From positions 1 through 42,354 of IMG/VR virus record IMGVR_UViG_3300045996_000529: 42,354 nt of DNA. One strand, given 5' to 3'. Source of the stretch: a virus. The notes under the pieces were generated by a model. The model was given only the letters and a program-made list of their open reading frames with translations. It was not told where the DNA came from and did no database searches. This document shows positions 7,064-15,350 of this stretch, piece after piece. Within the stretch, counting starts at the first letter, position 1. Each line of letters starts with the position of its first letter. The position numbers were made by a program, and so were the translations under genes.

Positions 7064-8139
7064 GCGGCGTCGAAGCTCTTGAGCAGACCACCCAAGCCCC
7101 CATCATTCCCCAGACTGAAACCATCACATCGGAGCCGGTCAATCTCGACACGGAACTGGATGGCATCTGGGACCGCGCCTATGTGACCAACGGCGCAGAT
7201 CGTGGCGATGGTGGCAAGTTCGTCAGCCCCAATGGCGAGCAAGAGACACCGGAGCCTGTAAAGGAGCCGGAGACGCCCTCACTGGAAGGTGAGACGGGAG
7301 AGGAGCAGAGCGGTTCGACGCCCGCCGTTCCTCTCCCGGCAAATCGCCTGTTGAGCAGCCTTGATCCCGAATGGGCCACGCTGGCGCCAGAGGTGCAGCA
7401 GAAGCTGACCGAGCGGTCCAACGAGTTGCACGCCAAGCTTTCCGAGCAGGGCGCGTTCGTATCGAAGTTCAAGCCGCTCAACGATGCCGCGACGGAGTTC
7501 GCCGAGTATTTCAACGGCAACCTCAAGAGCGCGGATGGGCAGTCAATCACCCCTGCGGATGGCATTCGCTATCTCGCCAATATCCAGCGCGCCATGGACA
7601 AGGCGCCGCTCGATACTCTCCTTTCGATTGCTGACACCTACGGGCTTCGCGAGAAGCTGGCGGAGGCGTTCGGCGGTCAGGTCACGCAGGTTCCTGCGGA
7701 CCAGCAACAGTTACTCCGTGAAATCGCCGGACTGAAGCAGACCATTTCCGGCCTGCAAAGCCCCGCAATGATCGAACGGGTATTGAACGAAAGAGAAGTC
7801 ATCTCAGAGGTCAGCCGCTTTGCAGAGTCAAAGCCGCACTACGCCGCTGTTGAGGCCGATCTTCCGTTCTTCATCGGCAAAGCAAAGACGCAGCTTGGCC
7901 CAGAGGCAAAACACTCCGCCATTCTGGACAAAGCCTATGAGCTTGCCGTGCAGGCAGACCCCGCCCTGAGGGCGCAGACAGAGGCCGCGACAACCGCCGC
8001 CTCCAAGGATGCAGCCAAGGCCGTGGCCGCCAAGCAGGCAACGAGCGTCAACGTCACCTCAACCTCATCCGGCAAGGCCAGAGCGCCGTCGATTGACGAC
8101 GAGCTTTCGGCCATCTGGGATAAATCCCGAAAGGCATAG
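7060..8139 (+). CDS. capsid scaffolding-like protein
   Basis: This 359-residue acidic protein lies directly before the capsid gene, where a scaffold is expected. The N-terminal 100 residues are disordered and rich in E, P, T and G; residues from about 115 to 280 are helical (including LREIAGLKQTISGLQ); the C-terminus is basic. The motif ELDGIWDRA near residue 29 reappears as ELSAIWDKS at the extreme C-terminus, so both ends carry related short helices that could bind the coat protein. Scaffolds fill the procapsid and leave before DNA enters. Sequence alone does not prove the role; position and composition make it likely. Confidence 0.7.
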   Translation: MSGVEALEQTTQAPIIPQTETITSEPVNLDTELDGIWDRAYVTNGADRGDGGKFVSPNGEQETPEPVKEPETPSLEGETGEEQSGSTPAVPLPANRLLSSLDPEWATLAPEVQQKLTERSNELHAKLSEQGAFVSKFKPLNDAATEFAEYFNGNLKSADGQSITPADGIRYLANIQRAMDKAPLDTLLSIADTYGLREKLAEAFGGQVTQVPADQQQLLREIAGLKQTISGLQSPAMIERVLNEREVISEVSRFAESKPHYAAVEADLPFFIGKAKTQLGPEAKHSAILDKAYELAVQADPALRAQTEAATTAASKDAAKAVAAKQATSVNVTSTSSGKARAPSIDDELSAIWDKSRKA

Positions 8140-8143
8140 ATAG

Positions 8144-9109
8144 ATGGCTACTCCATCGGCTGTGTTCACGGAAATGGTGTCCACCACGTTGCGCCACACC
8201 GCAACCGAAGTCACCGACAACGTGAGCAACCACAACGCCCTTCTGCGCAAGCTGAAGGCCAAGGGCAAGATCAAGACCGTTGGCGGCGGTTACGAGCTTC
8301 AGTTCCCGCTCGAATATGGCGAGAACAGCACGTACCAGCGCTACGCGGGCTACGACACGCTCAACACCAACGCCTCTGACGTTGTGACCTCGGCCAAGTA
8401 TGATTGGGCACAGGTCGCGCTTCACGTCACGGCGTCCGGTCGCGAGCTGCGCCAGAACAGCTCCAAAGAGGCGATGATCAATCTGGTCAAGACCCGCAAG
8501 AGCAACGCCCTCAAGACCGCTGCCAACAACTTCTCCATCGACCTCTATTCGTCCGGCGCACTGACCAACCAGATCGGTGGCCTGTCGCACATTCTCCAGA
8601 CGAACGGGCAGGGCATTGTTGGCGGTATCGACTCCGGCACCTGGACCTTCTGGCAGAACGCCGTGAAGGAAATGACCGGCACCAACACCTGGTCCACTTC
8701 GACCATTCAGGGCGAGTTCAACACGCTCTGGCTGAACGTGGTTCGTGGCGCCGACAAGCCCGACCTGATCGTTGCCTCCCATGACGTGTATTCCACGTTC
8801 GAGGCTTCGCTTCAGCAGAACCAGCGCTACGCTCGCGCCGGGACTGGCGAGCTTGGCTTTGAGGCCGTCATGTACAAGGGCTGTGAAGTCATCTTCGATG
8901 ACAACACCAACTTCACCACCACTGCCGAGCGCGCCTACTTCCTCAACACGGACTACCTCTATCTGGTCCAGCACAAGGAAGCGCAGTGGACCCCCGACGA
9001 CGAGAAGAAGCCGATCAACCAGGATGCGGTCGTTGTGCCGATGTACTGGATGGGCGCCCTCGTCTGCACCAATCGCTCGGTTCAGGGCCTCCTGATCGAC
9101 GCTGCCTAA
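8144..9109 (+). CDS. major capsid protein (HK97-fold, Gp7-like)
   Basis: A 321-residue protein with the hallmarks of the GP7-like major capsid family: a long N-terminal helix (EMVSTTLRHTATEVTDNVSN), the strand PLEYGENSTYQRYAGYDTL, and the late segment GFEAVMYKGCEVIFDDN that forms the P-domain edge and A-domain start. It forms the icosahedral shell. It follows the scaffold after four bases and is followed by a likely decoration protein and a strong terminator, so head genes can reach high transcript levels. No N-terminal protease-cleaved delta domain is evident, which agrees with a separate scaffold. Confidence 0.88.
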   Translation: MATPSAVFTEMVSTTLRHTATEVTDNVSNHNALLRKLKAKGKIKTVGGGYELQFPLEYGENSTYQRYAGYDTLNTNASDVVTSAKYDWAQVALHVTASGRELRQNSSKEAMINLVKTRKSNALKTAANNFSIDLYSSGALTNQIGGLSHILQTNGQGIVGGIDSGTWTFWQNAVKEMTGTNTWSTSTIQGEFNTLWLNVVRGADKPDLIVASHDVYSTFEASLQQNQRYARAGTGELGFEAVMYKGCEVIFDDNTNFTTTAERAYFLNTDYLYLVQHKEAQWTPDDEKKPINQDAVVVPMYWMGALVCTNRSVQGLLIDAA

Positions 9110-9121
9110 GGAGCAACGAAA

Positions 9122-9634
9122 ATGGGCTACGCAATTGGCATGAAGTTCGATGAGTGGACTTCTGCGGCCGAAAATACCGCTGGTGGCAAGGGCTTCGGCC
9201 TTGGCGACCGCGTGACTACGCATGACGGCAAGGTCTATGTCTACGTCAAGCTCGGCACGGGTGGCGTAACCGGCGACGGTTATGTCTGCTCGTTCGGCAA
9301 TGACTACCTCGCCCTCATGACCGACACCGACACCGCCGGTTCCATTCTCGAAGGGGATTGGATCGGCGTTTCGGAAGGCGCTGGTGCTGTTGACGAGTTC
9401 GGCTGGCTCCAGATTTACGGCGGCTGCGGCATCATGTCTGAAGCCTCTGCCCTCGCCAACAAGAAGCTGGGGCCGACCGGCGATGCTGGACAGGTTGATG
9501 ACGCTGCCGCCGTTGGCATCTTCATCAACGGGATGCACTTCGGCACTGCCACAGGTGGCGCCGATGCGGTCAACACCACCGGCTTCCTGAACTTCCCGAC
9601 GCTGGAAGTCCAGATGGAGCCGGAGACGGCCTAA
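9122..9634 (+). CDS. probable head decoration protein
   Basis: A 170-residue glycine-, alanine- and aspartate-rich protein with alternating strands (GKVYVYVKLG; GDWIGVSEGAG; FGWLQIYGGCGI), which suggests an all-beta fold. It comes 12 bases after the capsid gene with the ribosome site AAGGAG, so it should be made in similar amounts. Proteins with such composition behind the capsid gene are usually decoration or stabilising proteins. It ends just before a strong terminator at 9652. I do not recognise a named family. Confidence 0.65.
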   Translation: MGYAIGMKFDEWTSAAENTAGGKGFGLGDRVTTHDGKVYVYVKLGTGGVTGDGYVCSFGNDYLALMTDTDTAGSILEGDWIGVSEGAGAVDEFGWLQIYGGCGIMSEASALANKKLGPTGDAGQVDDAAAVGIFINGMHFGTATGGADAVNTTGFLNFPTLEVQMEPETA

Positions 9635-9651
9635 ACCGTCCTGAACATACG

Positions 9652-9679
9652 GGCCTCGCCTACGGGCGGGGCCTTCGTT
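9652..9679 (+). terminator. rho-independent terminator after the capsid genes
   Basis: GGCCTCGCC (9652-9660) pairs with GGCGGGGCC (9665-9673) around a TACG tetraloop, with one U-G pair, followed by TTCGTT. It would reduce transcription into the tail genes and keep capsid mRNA abundant. Confidence 0.8.
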
Positions 9680-9699
9680 CCACCTTCCAAGAGAGCAAC

Positions 9700-10377
9700 A
9701 TGACACACATCATCGTAACCGGCTTCCGCCAGACCTACGGCGCCGAAGGCAAGGCCATTGATTGGGTGAAATGGGTTCCGGTTCACTCTCCCCAGACGAT
9801 GGGGAACGAGGACCGCGTTGACCATATGAACCCTGCAAACATCAAGCACCGCGACGGCGCCAACAGCTCCGAAAAGGTCGCCTACATGACGGCGATCTGG
9901 AAAGACGTTGAACCTGCCTACGACGCATGGCGCGAAGGCCGCGAAATCCCGCTGAACGGCACGCCGCTGGCCGCATGGCCGGGCATCACGCCCGAACAGG
10001 CCGAAATCTTCCGGCTCACCGGCATTCGTACCGTGGAAGCCGTGCGCGACATGACCGAGATGCAGCGCGGCAAGGTGCGGCTCCCCCATGCCCGCGAACT
10101 CCAGGAACTGGCCCGCGCCTTCCTCGATAACTCCGACGCCGCCAAGGCTGCGCAGCGTGAGGCCGCCAAGGACAAGCAGATTGCCGACATGGCCGAACGC
10201 ATGGCCGCAATGGAAGAGATGCTGTCCAAGGCCATGAACCCCGTTGCCGCCGAAGGGCAGGAGGAGGTTGACATTCTCCGCGCCGAACTCGACGCCAAGG
10301 GCATCCCCTACCACCACAAGGCAGGCGCCAACAAACTGCGCGAACTGCTCAACGCCGCCCCGGCTGAGGCTGCGTAA
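9700..10377 (+). CDS. hypothetical protein with C-terminal HeH/LEM-like domain
   Basis: This 225-residue protein has three visible parts. Residues 85-125 contain WPGITPEQAEIFRLTGIRTV, which looks like a helix-hairpin-helix element. Residues 130-175 form an alanine-rich coiled coil. The last 35 residues (ILRAELDAKGIPYHHKAG, then KLRELL) fit the HeH/LEM fold, a small two-helix module seen in phage head and DNA-binding proteins. It lies between the capsid terminator and the head-tail adaptor, so a minor virion or DNA-contact role is likely. Function is not established. Confidence 0.7.
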   Translation: MTHIIVTGFRQTYGAEGKAIDWVKWVPVHSPQTMGNEDRVDHMNPANIKHRDGANSSEKVAYMTAIWKDVEPAYDAWREGREIPLNGTPLAAWPGITPEQAEIFRLTGIRTVEAVRDMTEMQRGKVRLPHARELQELARAFLDNSDAAKAAQREAAKDKQIADMAERMAAMEEMLSKAMNPVAAEGQEEVDILRAELDAKGIPYHHKAGANKLRELLNAAPAEAA

Positions 10378-11070
10378 ATGACGATCCTTGGCGTCGTCCA
10401 GCGTGCCTCTACCAAGATCGGCATTGCGCGGCCAACCGTGCTTTACGCTGCGACGACGCAGGACGCCTATGCCTTGCAGGCGGTCATTTCAGACTCGGTT
10501 CTGACGATCCTCAAGGCGCACGACTGGCACCTGTTGCGGACCATCGAAACCGTTACCGGGGACGGGTCTGCCACGGGCTTTGCGCTGCCGTCCGACTATG
10601 ACCGGATGCTGACCACGGCCAGCCTTTGGTCCAGCCGCTACCAGTGGGCAATGGACCACATCGTTGACACCGACAAGTGGCTGGAACTGCTCACGCTGCC
10701 CTATACGCAGGTATCGGGCTCGTGGACCATCTACGGCGGGGAACTGCACATCCTCGATACGATGGCATCCACCGAGACGGCCAAATACTGGTACGTCTCC
10801 AATCTGGTGGTGACGGGCAGCGGCGGCTCACAGACCGAGTTTACCGCTGATACGGACACGTTCCGGCTCAATGAGGAGCTGCTGCGGCTCTGCATCATCT
10901 ACAAGTGGAAGCAGTCGAAGCTTCAGGACTATTCCGAGGAAATGCAGGATTTCAACATCCTGCTCAACCGCCTGATGAATGAGGACGGCGGCTCCAAGCC
11001 CGTCATTCGAGGCAGGGCGCGCGTGAAGGGCAACTATGCATGGCCCGGCACCGTGACGCCGGTTCCGTAA
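10378..11070 (+). CDS. head-tail adaptor (P22 gp4 / T7 gp11-like)
   Basis: A 230-residue protein with an N-terminal helical bundle, the hallmark string LPSDYDRMLTTASLW near residues 64-78, a central beta segment (YTQVSGSWTIYGGELHI) and a C-terminal helical region (EELLRLCIIYKWKQSKLQDY). This layout matches the adaptor (tail tubular A, gp4-like) proteins that bind below the portal in podoviruses. The stop of the previous gene directly touches its ATG (TAAATG), and the nozzle gene follows without a gap. It should form a dodecameric ring that closes the filled head. Confidence 0.8.
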   Translation: MTILGVVQRASTKIGIARPTVLYAATTQDAYALQAVISDSVLTILKAHDWHLLRTIETVTGDGSATGFALPSDYDRMLTTASLWSSRYQWAMDHIVDTDKWLELLTLPYTQVSGSWTIYGGELHILDTMASTETAKYWYVSNLVVTGSGGSQTEFTADTDTFRLNEELLRLCIIYKWKQSKLQDYSEEMQDFNILLNRLMNEDGGSKPVIRGRARVKGNYAWPGTVTPVP

Positions 11071-12681
11071 ATGCTGCTCAACCCGCGCAAGCCTGCCCCG
11101 CGCCGTCGCCAGAAGGTGATGGAGCATAAGCCCTTTATTGCCCCCACGGCGGGCTGGGTGTCGGCTACCAACCTAGCTGCTGCCCCTCCGGGATCGGCTT
11201 TCGTTTTGGAGAACTTCTACCCGACCACAACCGGGATTAAGATGCGCTCCGGCTCGCGCAAGCACGCCACCGCAGAGGATGGCGAGCCGCTGGAAAGCGC
11301 GTTCTCGTATGTCGGGACCGTTGCTCACGAGATGTTCGGGGCCGCCAATGGCTCCATCTACAACCTGACCTCGGTCGCTGACCCGGACGTTGCGCCCGCC
11401 GCCGATGTGACGGGACAGACCAGCGACTATTATTCGGCGTTGAACTTCACCACGGTAGGTGGGCAATTCCTGCTCGCGGCCAACGGCACGGATGACATTC
11501 AGCTATACGATGGCAGTTCGTGGTCCGCGATTGCGACGGGCAACGGCGTGGGCGAACTCGATGGCGTCGATAGCGACAAGATCATCCAACTCAACGCCTA
11601 TAGAAACCGCATCTGGGGCGTTGAGGGCGGGTCGCAGAACGCATGGTATTGGCCGACTGACTCGATAGCCGGAACCGTGGGGCAGGTGTCCCTGGCGGGC
11701 ATTTTCCGCAAGGGCGGAACACTGATGTTTACCGCCACATGGTCGCTCGATGCCGGAGACGGTCTGGACGACAAGATCGCATTCGTTTCGACCAAGGGCG
11801 AGGTTGCGGTGTTCCAAGGCGATCCAGTGGACGCGACCGGCTGGGGCCTTGTCGGGCTCTATGAAGCTGCCCCACCTCTGGGCAAGAATGCATTCCTCAA
11901 GGTGGGCGGCGATCTGCTCATCCTGACCGAGATTGGCCTAGTGCCACTGACTGCTGTCATTTCAAAAGACCCGGCCGCTCTGGCGCTCGCCGCAGTGTCA
12001 AGGAACATACAGCCCGATTGGGAGCGCGAAAGCCGCCAGCGCCGCTCCCTGCCGTGGGAAATCGTCAAATGGACCAACCGGAACATCTGCTACATCTCCT
12101 GCCCGGTCACGGCTGACGAAACCGTCACGCCGCCGCTGTGCTTTGCCGTCAACCTCGAAACCGGGGCTTGGTCGAAAGTTACGGGCTGGAACACCCGCTG
12201 CTTCGTGCTCAATGACGATCAGGTCTATTTTGGGACCAATGACGGAACACTGGTGCAGGCCGACATTACCGGGGCCGATCAGGGCGGGATCATCTACTAC
12301 CAGTATGTCGGCCATATGGACCACCTGGGGCAGATCGGGCGCTACAAGACCGTCATTCAGGCCCGCGCCATTTTCCGCGCCAGCAATGAGTTCAACCCGA
12401 TTGTGGACGTGTCCACGGACTACGCCACCTATGCCCCGGCATGGCCGAGCGCCGCTGCGATCAGCACCAGCCCCGGCGAATGGGATGTGGGCCTCTGGGA
12501 CGTGGCGCTGTGGGATGCAGGGTCAGCCTACTACAGCGCACAGACGCGATGGGTATCCATCGGCAAGTCCGGGTTTGCCCATGCGCCGGTTGTGCTCATC
12601 ACGTCCGGCTCTGAGGCGGCGCCGAGCGCCGAGCTGGTGACTGTGGAGACCACATTCGAACCGGGCGGGATCGTCGTTTGA
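11071..12681 (+). CDS. tail nozzle / tail tubular B-like (P22 gp10-like) protein
   Basis: This 536-residue protein is largely beta. Early it reads GWVSATNLAAAPPGSAFVLENFYPT, a start region (split here only for description) typical of nozzle proteins that fold as a beta-propeller; many Y/W-rich repeats follow (SDKIIQLNAYRNRIWGV; GLYEAAPPLGKNAFL; VYFGTNDGTLVQ). The last 100 residues contain GEWDVGLWDVALWD, which is common at the tip. The nozzle continues the DNA channel beneath the adaptor and carries the fibres. Its gene begins immediately after the adaptor stop. The likely partners are the adaptor and the tail fibre at 18159. Confidence 0.82.
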   Translation: MLLNPRKPAPRRRQKVMEHKPFIAPTAGWVSATNLAAAPPGSAFVLENFYPTTTGIKMRSGSRKHATAEDGEPLESAFSYVGTVAHEMFGAANGSIYNLTSVADPDVAPAADVTGQTSDYYSALNFTTVGGQFLLAANGTDDIQLYDGSSWSAIATGNGVGELDGVDSDKIIQLNAYRNRIWGVEGGSQNAWYWPTDSIAGTVGQVSLAGIFRKGGTLMFTATWSLDAGDGLDDKIAFVSTKGEVAVFQGDPVDATGWGLVGLYEAAPPLGKNAFLKVGGDLLILTEIGLVPLTAVISKDPAALALAAVSRNIQPDWERESRQRRSLPWEIVKWTNRNICYISCPVTADETVTPPLCFAVNLETGAWSKVTGWNTRCFVLNDDQVYFGTNDGTLVQADITGADQGGIIYYQYVGHMDHLGQIGRYKTVIQARAIFRASNEFNPIVDVSTDYATYAPAWPSAAAISTSPGEWDVGLWDVALWDAGSAYYSAQTRWVSIGKSGFAHAPVVLITSGSEAAPSAELVTVETTFEPGGIVV

Positions 12682-13142
12682 TCGAACTGGCATACGGCTT
12701 CGATGAGGCCATTGCCGATTTCGTCGCCCGCCACATACCGGGCTGCGAAAGAGGTTTCAGCAACCCGCGCGCTATTGGCGTTGTCGAGAACGGCTATCTG
12801 ATAGCTGGCGCAGTCTACCACGAGTGGCACCCTGAGGCGGGCGTTATCCAGATGTCGGCAGCGGCAACGTCGCCGCGCTGGCTCGCCCCCAAGGTGCTGC
12901 ACGCGATCTTCGCATACCCGTTTGAGTTGATCGGGGTGCAGATGGTGGTCCTTCAGGTGAAGGACAGCAATGCCCGGATGAAGCGGATTGCCGAGCGCTT
13001 CGGCTTCACCGGGCACCTTATACCCCGCCTCTCGGGTCGTGACGAGGCTGCAATCATCTACACGCTCACCGATGACGATTGGCGAGCGACGGCTTTTGAA
13101 AGGTCAGGGCATGGGCAAACCATCCGCACCGCAGGCGCCTAA
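12678..13142 (+). CDS. GNAT-type acetyltransferase-like protein
   Basis: A 154-residue protein with the core of the phage GNAT family: a strand-turn AIGVVENGYLIAGAVYHEW (about 32-50), then QMSAAATSPRWL and the late VLQVKDSNARMKRIAERFGF, which is the usual acceptor-side helix where N-A-x-M-x-R-I-A precedes a G-F. It would transfer an acetyl group from acetyl-CoA, but the substrate is unknown. The start is TTG in a TTGA overlap with the nozzle gene. Such enzymes are common between tail genes of podoviruses, and some are virion-associated. The usual Q/R-x-x-G-x-G/A P-loop is weak, so activity is uncertain. Confidence 0.72.
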   Translation: MIELAYGFDEAIADFVARHIPGCERGFSNPRAIGVVENGYLIAGAVYHEWHPEAGVIQMSAAATSPRWLAPKVLHAIFAYPFELIGVQMVVLQVKDSNARMKRIAERFGFTGHLIPRLSGRDEAAIIYTLTDDDWRATAFERSGHGQTIRTAGA

Positions 13143-14127
13143 TCCGCAGCAGACTGCGGCGGCTCAGACCGGTTCCAACGTCTCGACTGCCATCGCGCAG
13201 CAGCAGCTCAATGCTGTGAACCAGAACGGCCCGAACGGCTCCGTTACCTACGACCAGAACGGCACCTACGACTTTACCGACCCGTCAACGGGGCAGACCT
13301 ACAAGCTGCCCAAGATGACGCAGAACACGACCCTTTCGGCGGGTCAGCAGTCGATCTTTGACGCGCTTCAGGGCACAAACCAGAACCTCGCCACTACGGC
13401 GCAGAACCAGTCCGCCAAGCTCGACGGCATGCTGTCCCAGCCGTTCTCGCTCGACAATGAGGCGACCGAAGGCCGGTTGATGGAACTGGCGAACAAGCGC
13501 CTTGATCCGCAGCTTGCCCAGAACCGCGAACGCGAGATCGCCCGGTTGAGCAATCAGGGTATTAAGCTTGGCTCCACGGCCTATGATCGCGCCATTACGC
13601 AGATCGACCAGAAGGAAAACGACGCCCGCAACAATCTGATGCTCACTGGCCGCAACCAGGCGGTGCAGGAAGCCTTGCTGGAACGGCAGGCGCCCATCAA
13701 TGAACTGATCGCGCTCGCATCCGGCACGCAACTGTCTACGCCTAACCCTGTCGCATCGCCACAGACCGGACTTGCCGGAACGGACGTGGCTGGCATTACC
13801 CAGAACGGTTTTAACAACCAGATGGGCCAGTACAACCAGCAGATGCAGCAGTACAACTCGACGGTTGGCGGCCTCTTTGGTCTTGGTTCGTCGGCGCTCA
13901 TGGCCTTCTCCGATGAACGGCTGAAAGAGAACATCGAACCGACTGGTGAAAAAGTCGGCGGCGTCCCGGTCAAGACTTGGGATTGGAAGGATGGCGGCTC
14001 CGGCAAGGGCGTCATTGCACAGGAACTTGAGCGCAAGCATCCCGAACTGGTCGATAAGTCTCACCCGTCCGGCTACCGCCGTGTTGACTATGGCGGGCTC
14101 ATGAAACTCGGCCGGAGGGCTGCATAA
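13111..14127 (+). CDS. virion protein with C-terminal S74 chaperone-protease domain
   Basis: A 338-residue protein starting at 13111 (GAAAGG upstream), overlapping the GNAT gene. Most of it is rich in Q, N and A and forms helices like internal ejection proteins. A GGLFGLGSSAL stretch precedes the last 70 residues, which match the peptidase S74 intramolecular chaperone: SDERLKENI, then TWDWKDG, VIAQELERKHPELV and VDYGGLM. The catalytic serine and lysine five residues apart (S-D-E-R-L-K) are present, so self-cleavage is possible. S74 domains normally end trimeric spikes and fibres; here the domain sits on a protein in the ejection-protein slot. It overlaps the next gene by one base (TAATG). Confidence 0.75.
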   Translation: MGKPSAPQAPNPQQTAAAQTGSNVSTAIAQQQLNAVNQNGPNGSVTYDQNGTYDFTDPSTGQTYKLPKMTQNTTLSAGQQSIFDALQGTNQNLATTAQNQSAKLDGMLSQPFSLDNEATEGRLMELANKRLDPQLAQNREREIARLSNQGIKLGSTAYDRAITQIDQKENDARNNLMLTGRNQAVQEALLERQAPINELIALASGTQLSTPNPVASPQTGLAGTDVAGITQNGFNNQMGQYNQQMQQYNSTVGGLFGLGSSALMAFSDERLKENIEPTGEKVGGVPVKTWDWKDGGSGKGVIAQELERKHPELVDKSHPSGYRRVDYGGLMKLGRRAA

Positions 14128-15350
14128 TGGCAACGCAGCCGTTTATCTGGGGGCAGGGCGGACAGAAGCTCACCCCGGCGCAGGCCAAGGCCATGCGCGA
14201 CGTTGCCGCCGCCCTTGCTGCTCGTAAGGACACGCCGCAGAACCTTGGCGAAGGCTTGTCGTCCGTTGGCGATGCGCTGCTCTACAATGCCAACATGGCC
14301 CGCGCTGGAGAGGCCGAGTCAGCCGGTGCGCAGCGCGTTGCTGAAGCCTTGGCAGAGGCTCGCGCCAGCGGCAATCCCAACGCCTTCCTCGACGTGATGG
14401 GCAACGAATGGGCAAGTCCCGGACAGCAGTTGATCGCGGGCGAACTGTACAAGGGCTCCAAGCCTGATTGGCAGACGTTCGAAAGCGGCGGCGATATCCT
14501 CCGCTACAACCAGAACGATCCCAATTCGCAGCCAAGCGTGTTCTATGACGGGCCAGACCCGGAAGCTGTGCGCCCAATGACTCAGGAAGAACGCACCGCT
14601 TGGGGCATCCCAGCGAATGACCCCACGCCGTATGCCATCGGCGCTGACAACCTTCCCAAGCCGATTGGCGGGGGCAAGGGGCAGACTATCAATGTCGGCG
14701 GCAACAATGACATTGGCACAATCCCGCCCGGCAAGATGGTCCAGCGCGACGAAGCCGGGAACGTCATCGGCATGGTCGATATTCCAGGTGGCCCCTCTGC
14801 TCTTGAGGCGGAAGCCGCAGCCGCCAAAACCGATCTCGCTTCCGGGCGGAAGGATACCGCGACGGATACGATCACCACGGCGGCTGGCATCGCCCGCGAA
14901 CTTTCGAGCAAGCCGGGCAACGCTGGCATAGTCGGCGCGGTCATGGCGAACCTGTCTGAAACTGAAGCAGCCGAAATGCGCCGTCAGGTTGACGTGCTGA
15001 AGGCGCAGGCCACCATCGAGAACCTGACCGCCATGCGGCAGGCCAGCCCGACTGGTGGCGCGCTCGGCAGCGTGACTGAGAAAGAAGGCGCTATGCTGGC
15101 CTCGGCCGCTGGCGCTGTGGACCCGAACGCTAAGCCCGCTGACTTCCAGCGCGCCCTCGACAACTACGAGCGCACACTGTTGCGCATCGTTCATGGCCCG
15201 TCTGAGGGTGATCGCATCTTTGAAGAAACGCGGTCAACTGCAACGCCTCCGGGTGGAGCAGCCAAAATCAAAGACGACGCCGATTATGACGCCCTCCCGA
15301 GCGGAGCTACTTTTATTGCTCCCGATGGCACGACGCGAAAGAAACCCTGA
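14127..15350 (+). CDS. putative internal virion / DNA ejection protein
   Basis: This 407-residue protein is rich in alanine, glutamate and glycine. It has an N-terminal helical segment (LTPAQAKAMRDVAAALAA) and a long helical middle (about 85-260), and ends in a short beta-like tail with GATFIAPDGTTRKKP. Genes in this order (nozzle, then two or three large helical proteins) encode the ejection proteins that leave the head first and line the channel across the cell envelope. No enzymatic motif is visible. It is coupled to both neighbours by stop-start overlaps (TAATG, TGATG). The name is based on order and composition. Confidence 0.65.
   Translation: MATQPFIWGQGGQKLTPAQAKAMRDVAAALAARKDTPQNLGEGLSSVGDALLYNANMARAGEAESAGAQRVAEALAEARASGNPNAFLDVMGNEWASPGQQLIAGELYKGSKPDWQTFESGGDILRYNQNDPNSQPSVFYDGPDPEAVRPMTQEERTAWGIPANDPTPYAIGADNLPKPIGGGKGQTINVGGNNDIGTIPPGKMVQRDEAGNVIGMVDIPGGPSALEAEAAAAKTDLASGRKDTATDTITTAAGIARELSSKPGNAGIVGAVMANLSETEAAEMRRQVDVLKAQATIENLTAMRQASPTGGALGSVTEKEGAMLASAAGAVDPNAKPADFQRALDNYERTLLRIVHGPSEGDRIFEETRSTATPPGGAAKIKDDADYDALPSGATFIAPDGTTRKKP

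Noticed and set aside
8054-9706. Long minus-strand frame (550 codons) over the capsid genes
   Set aside because: Antisense shadow of the capsid and decoration genes; no start signal.
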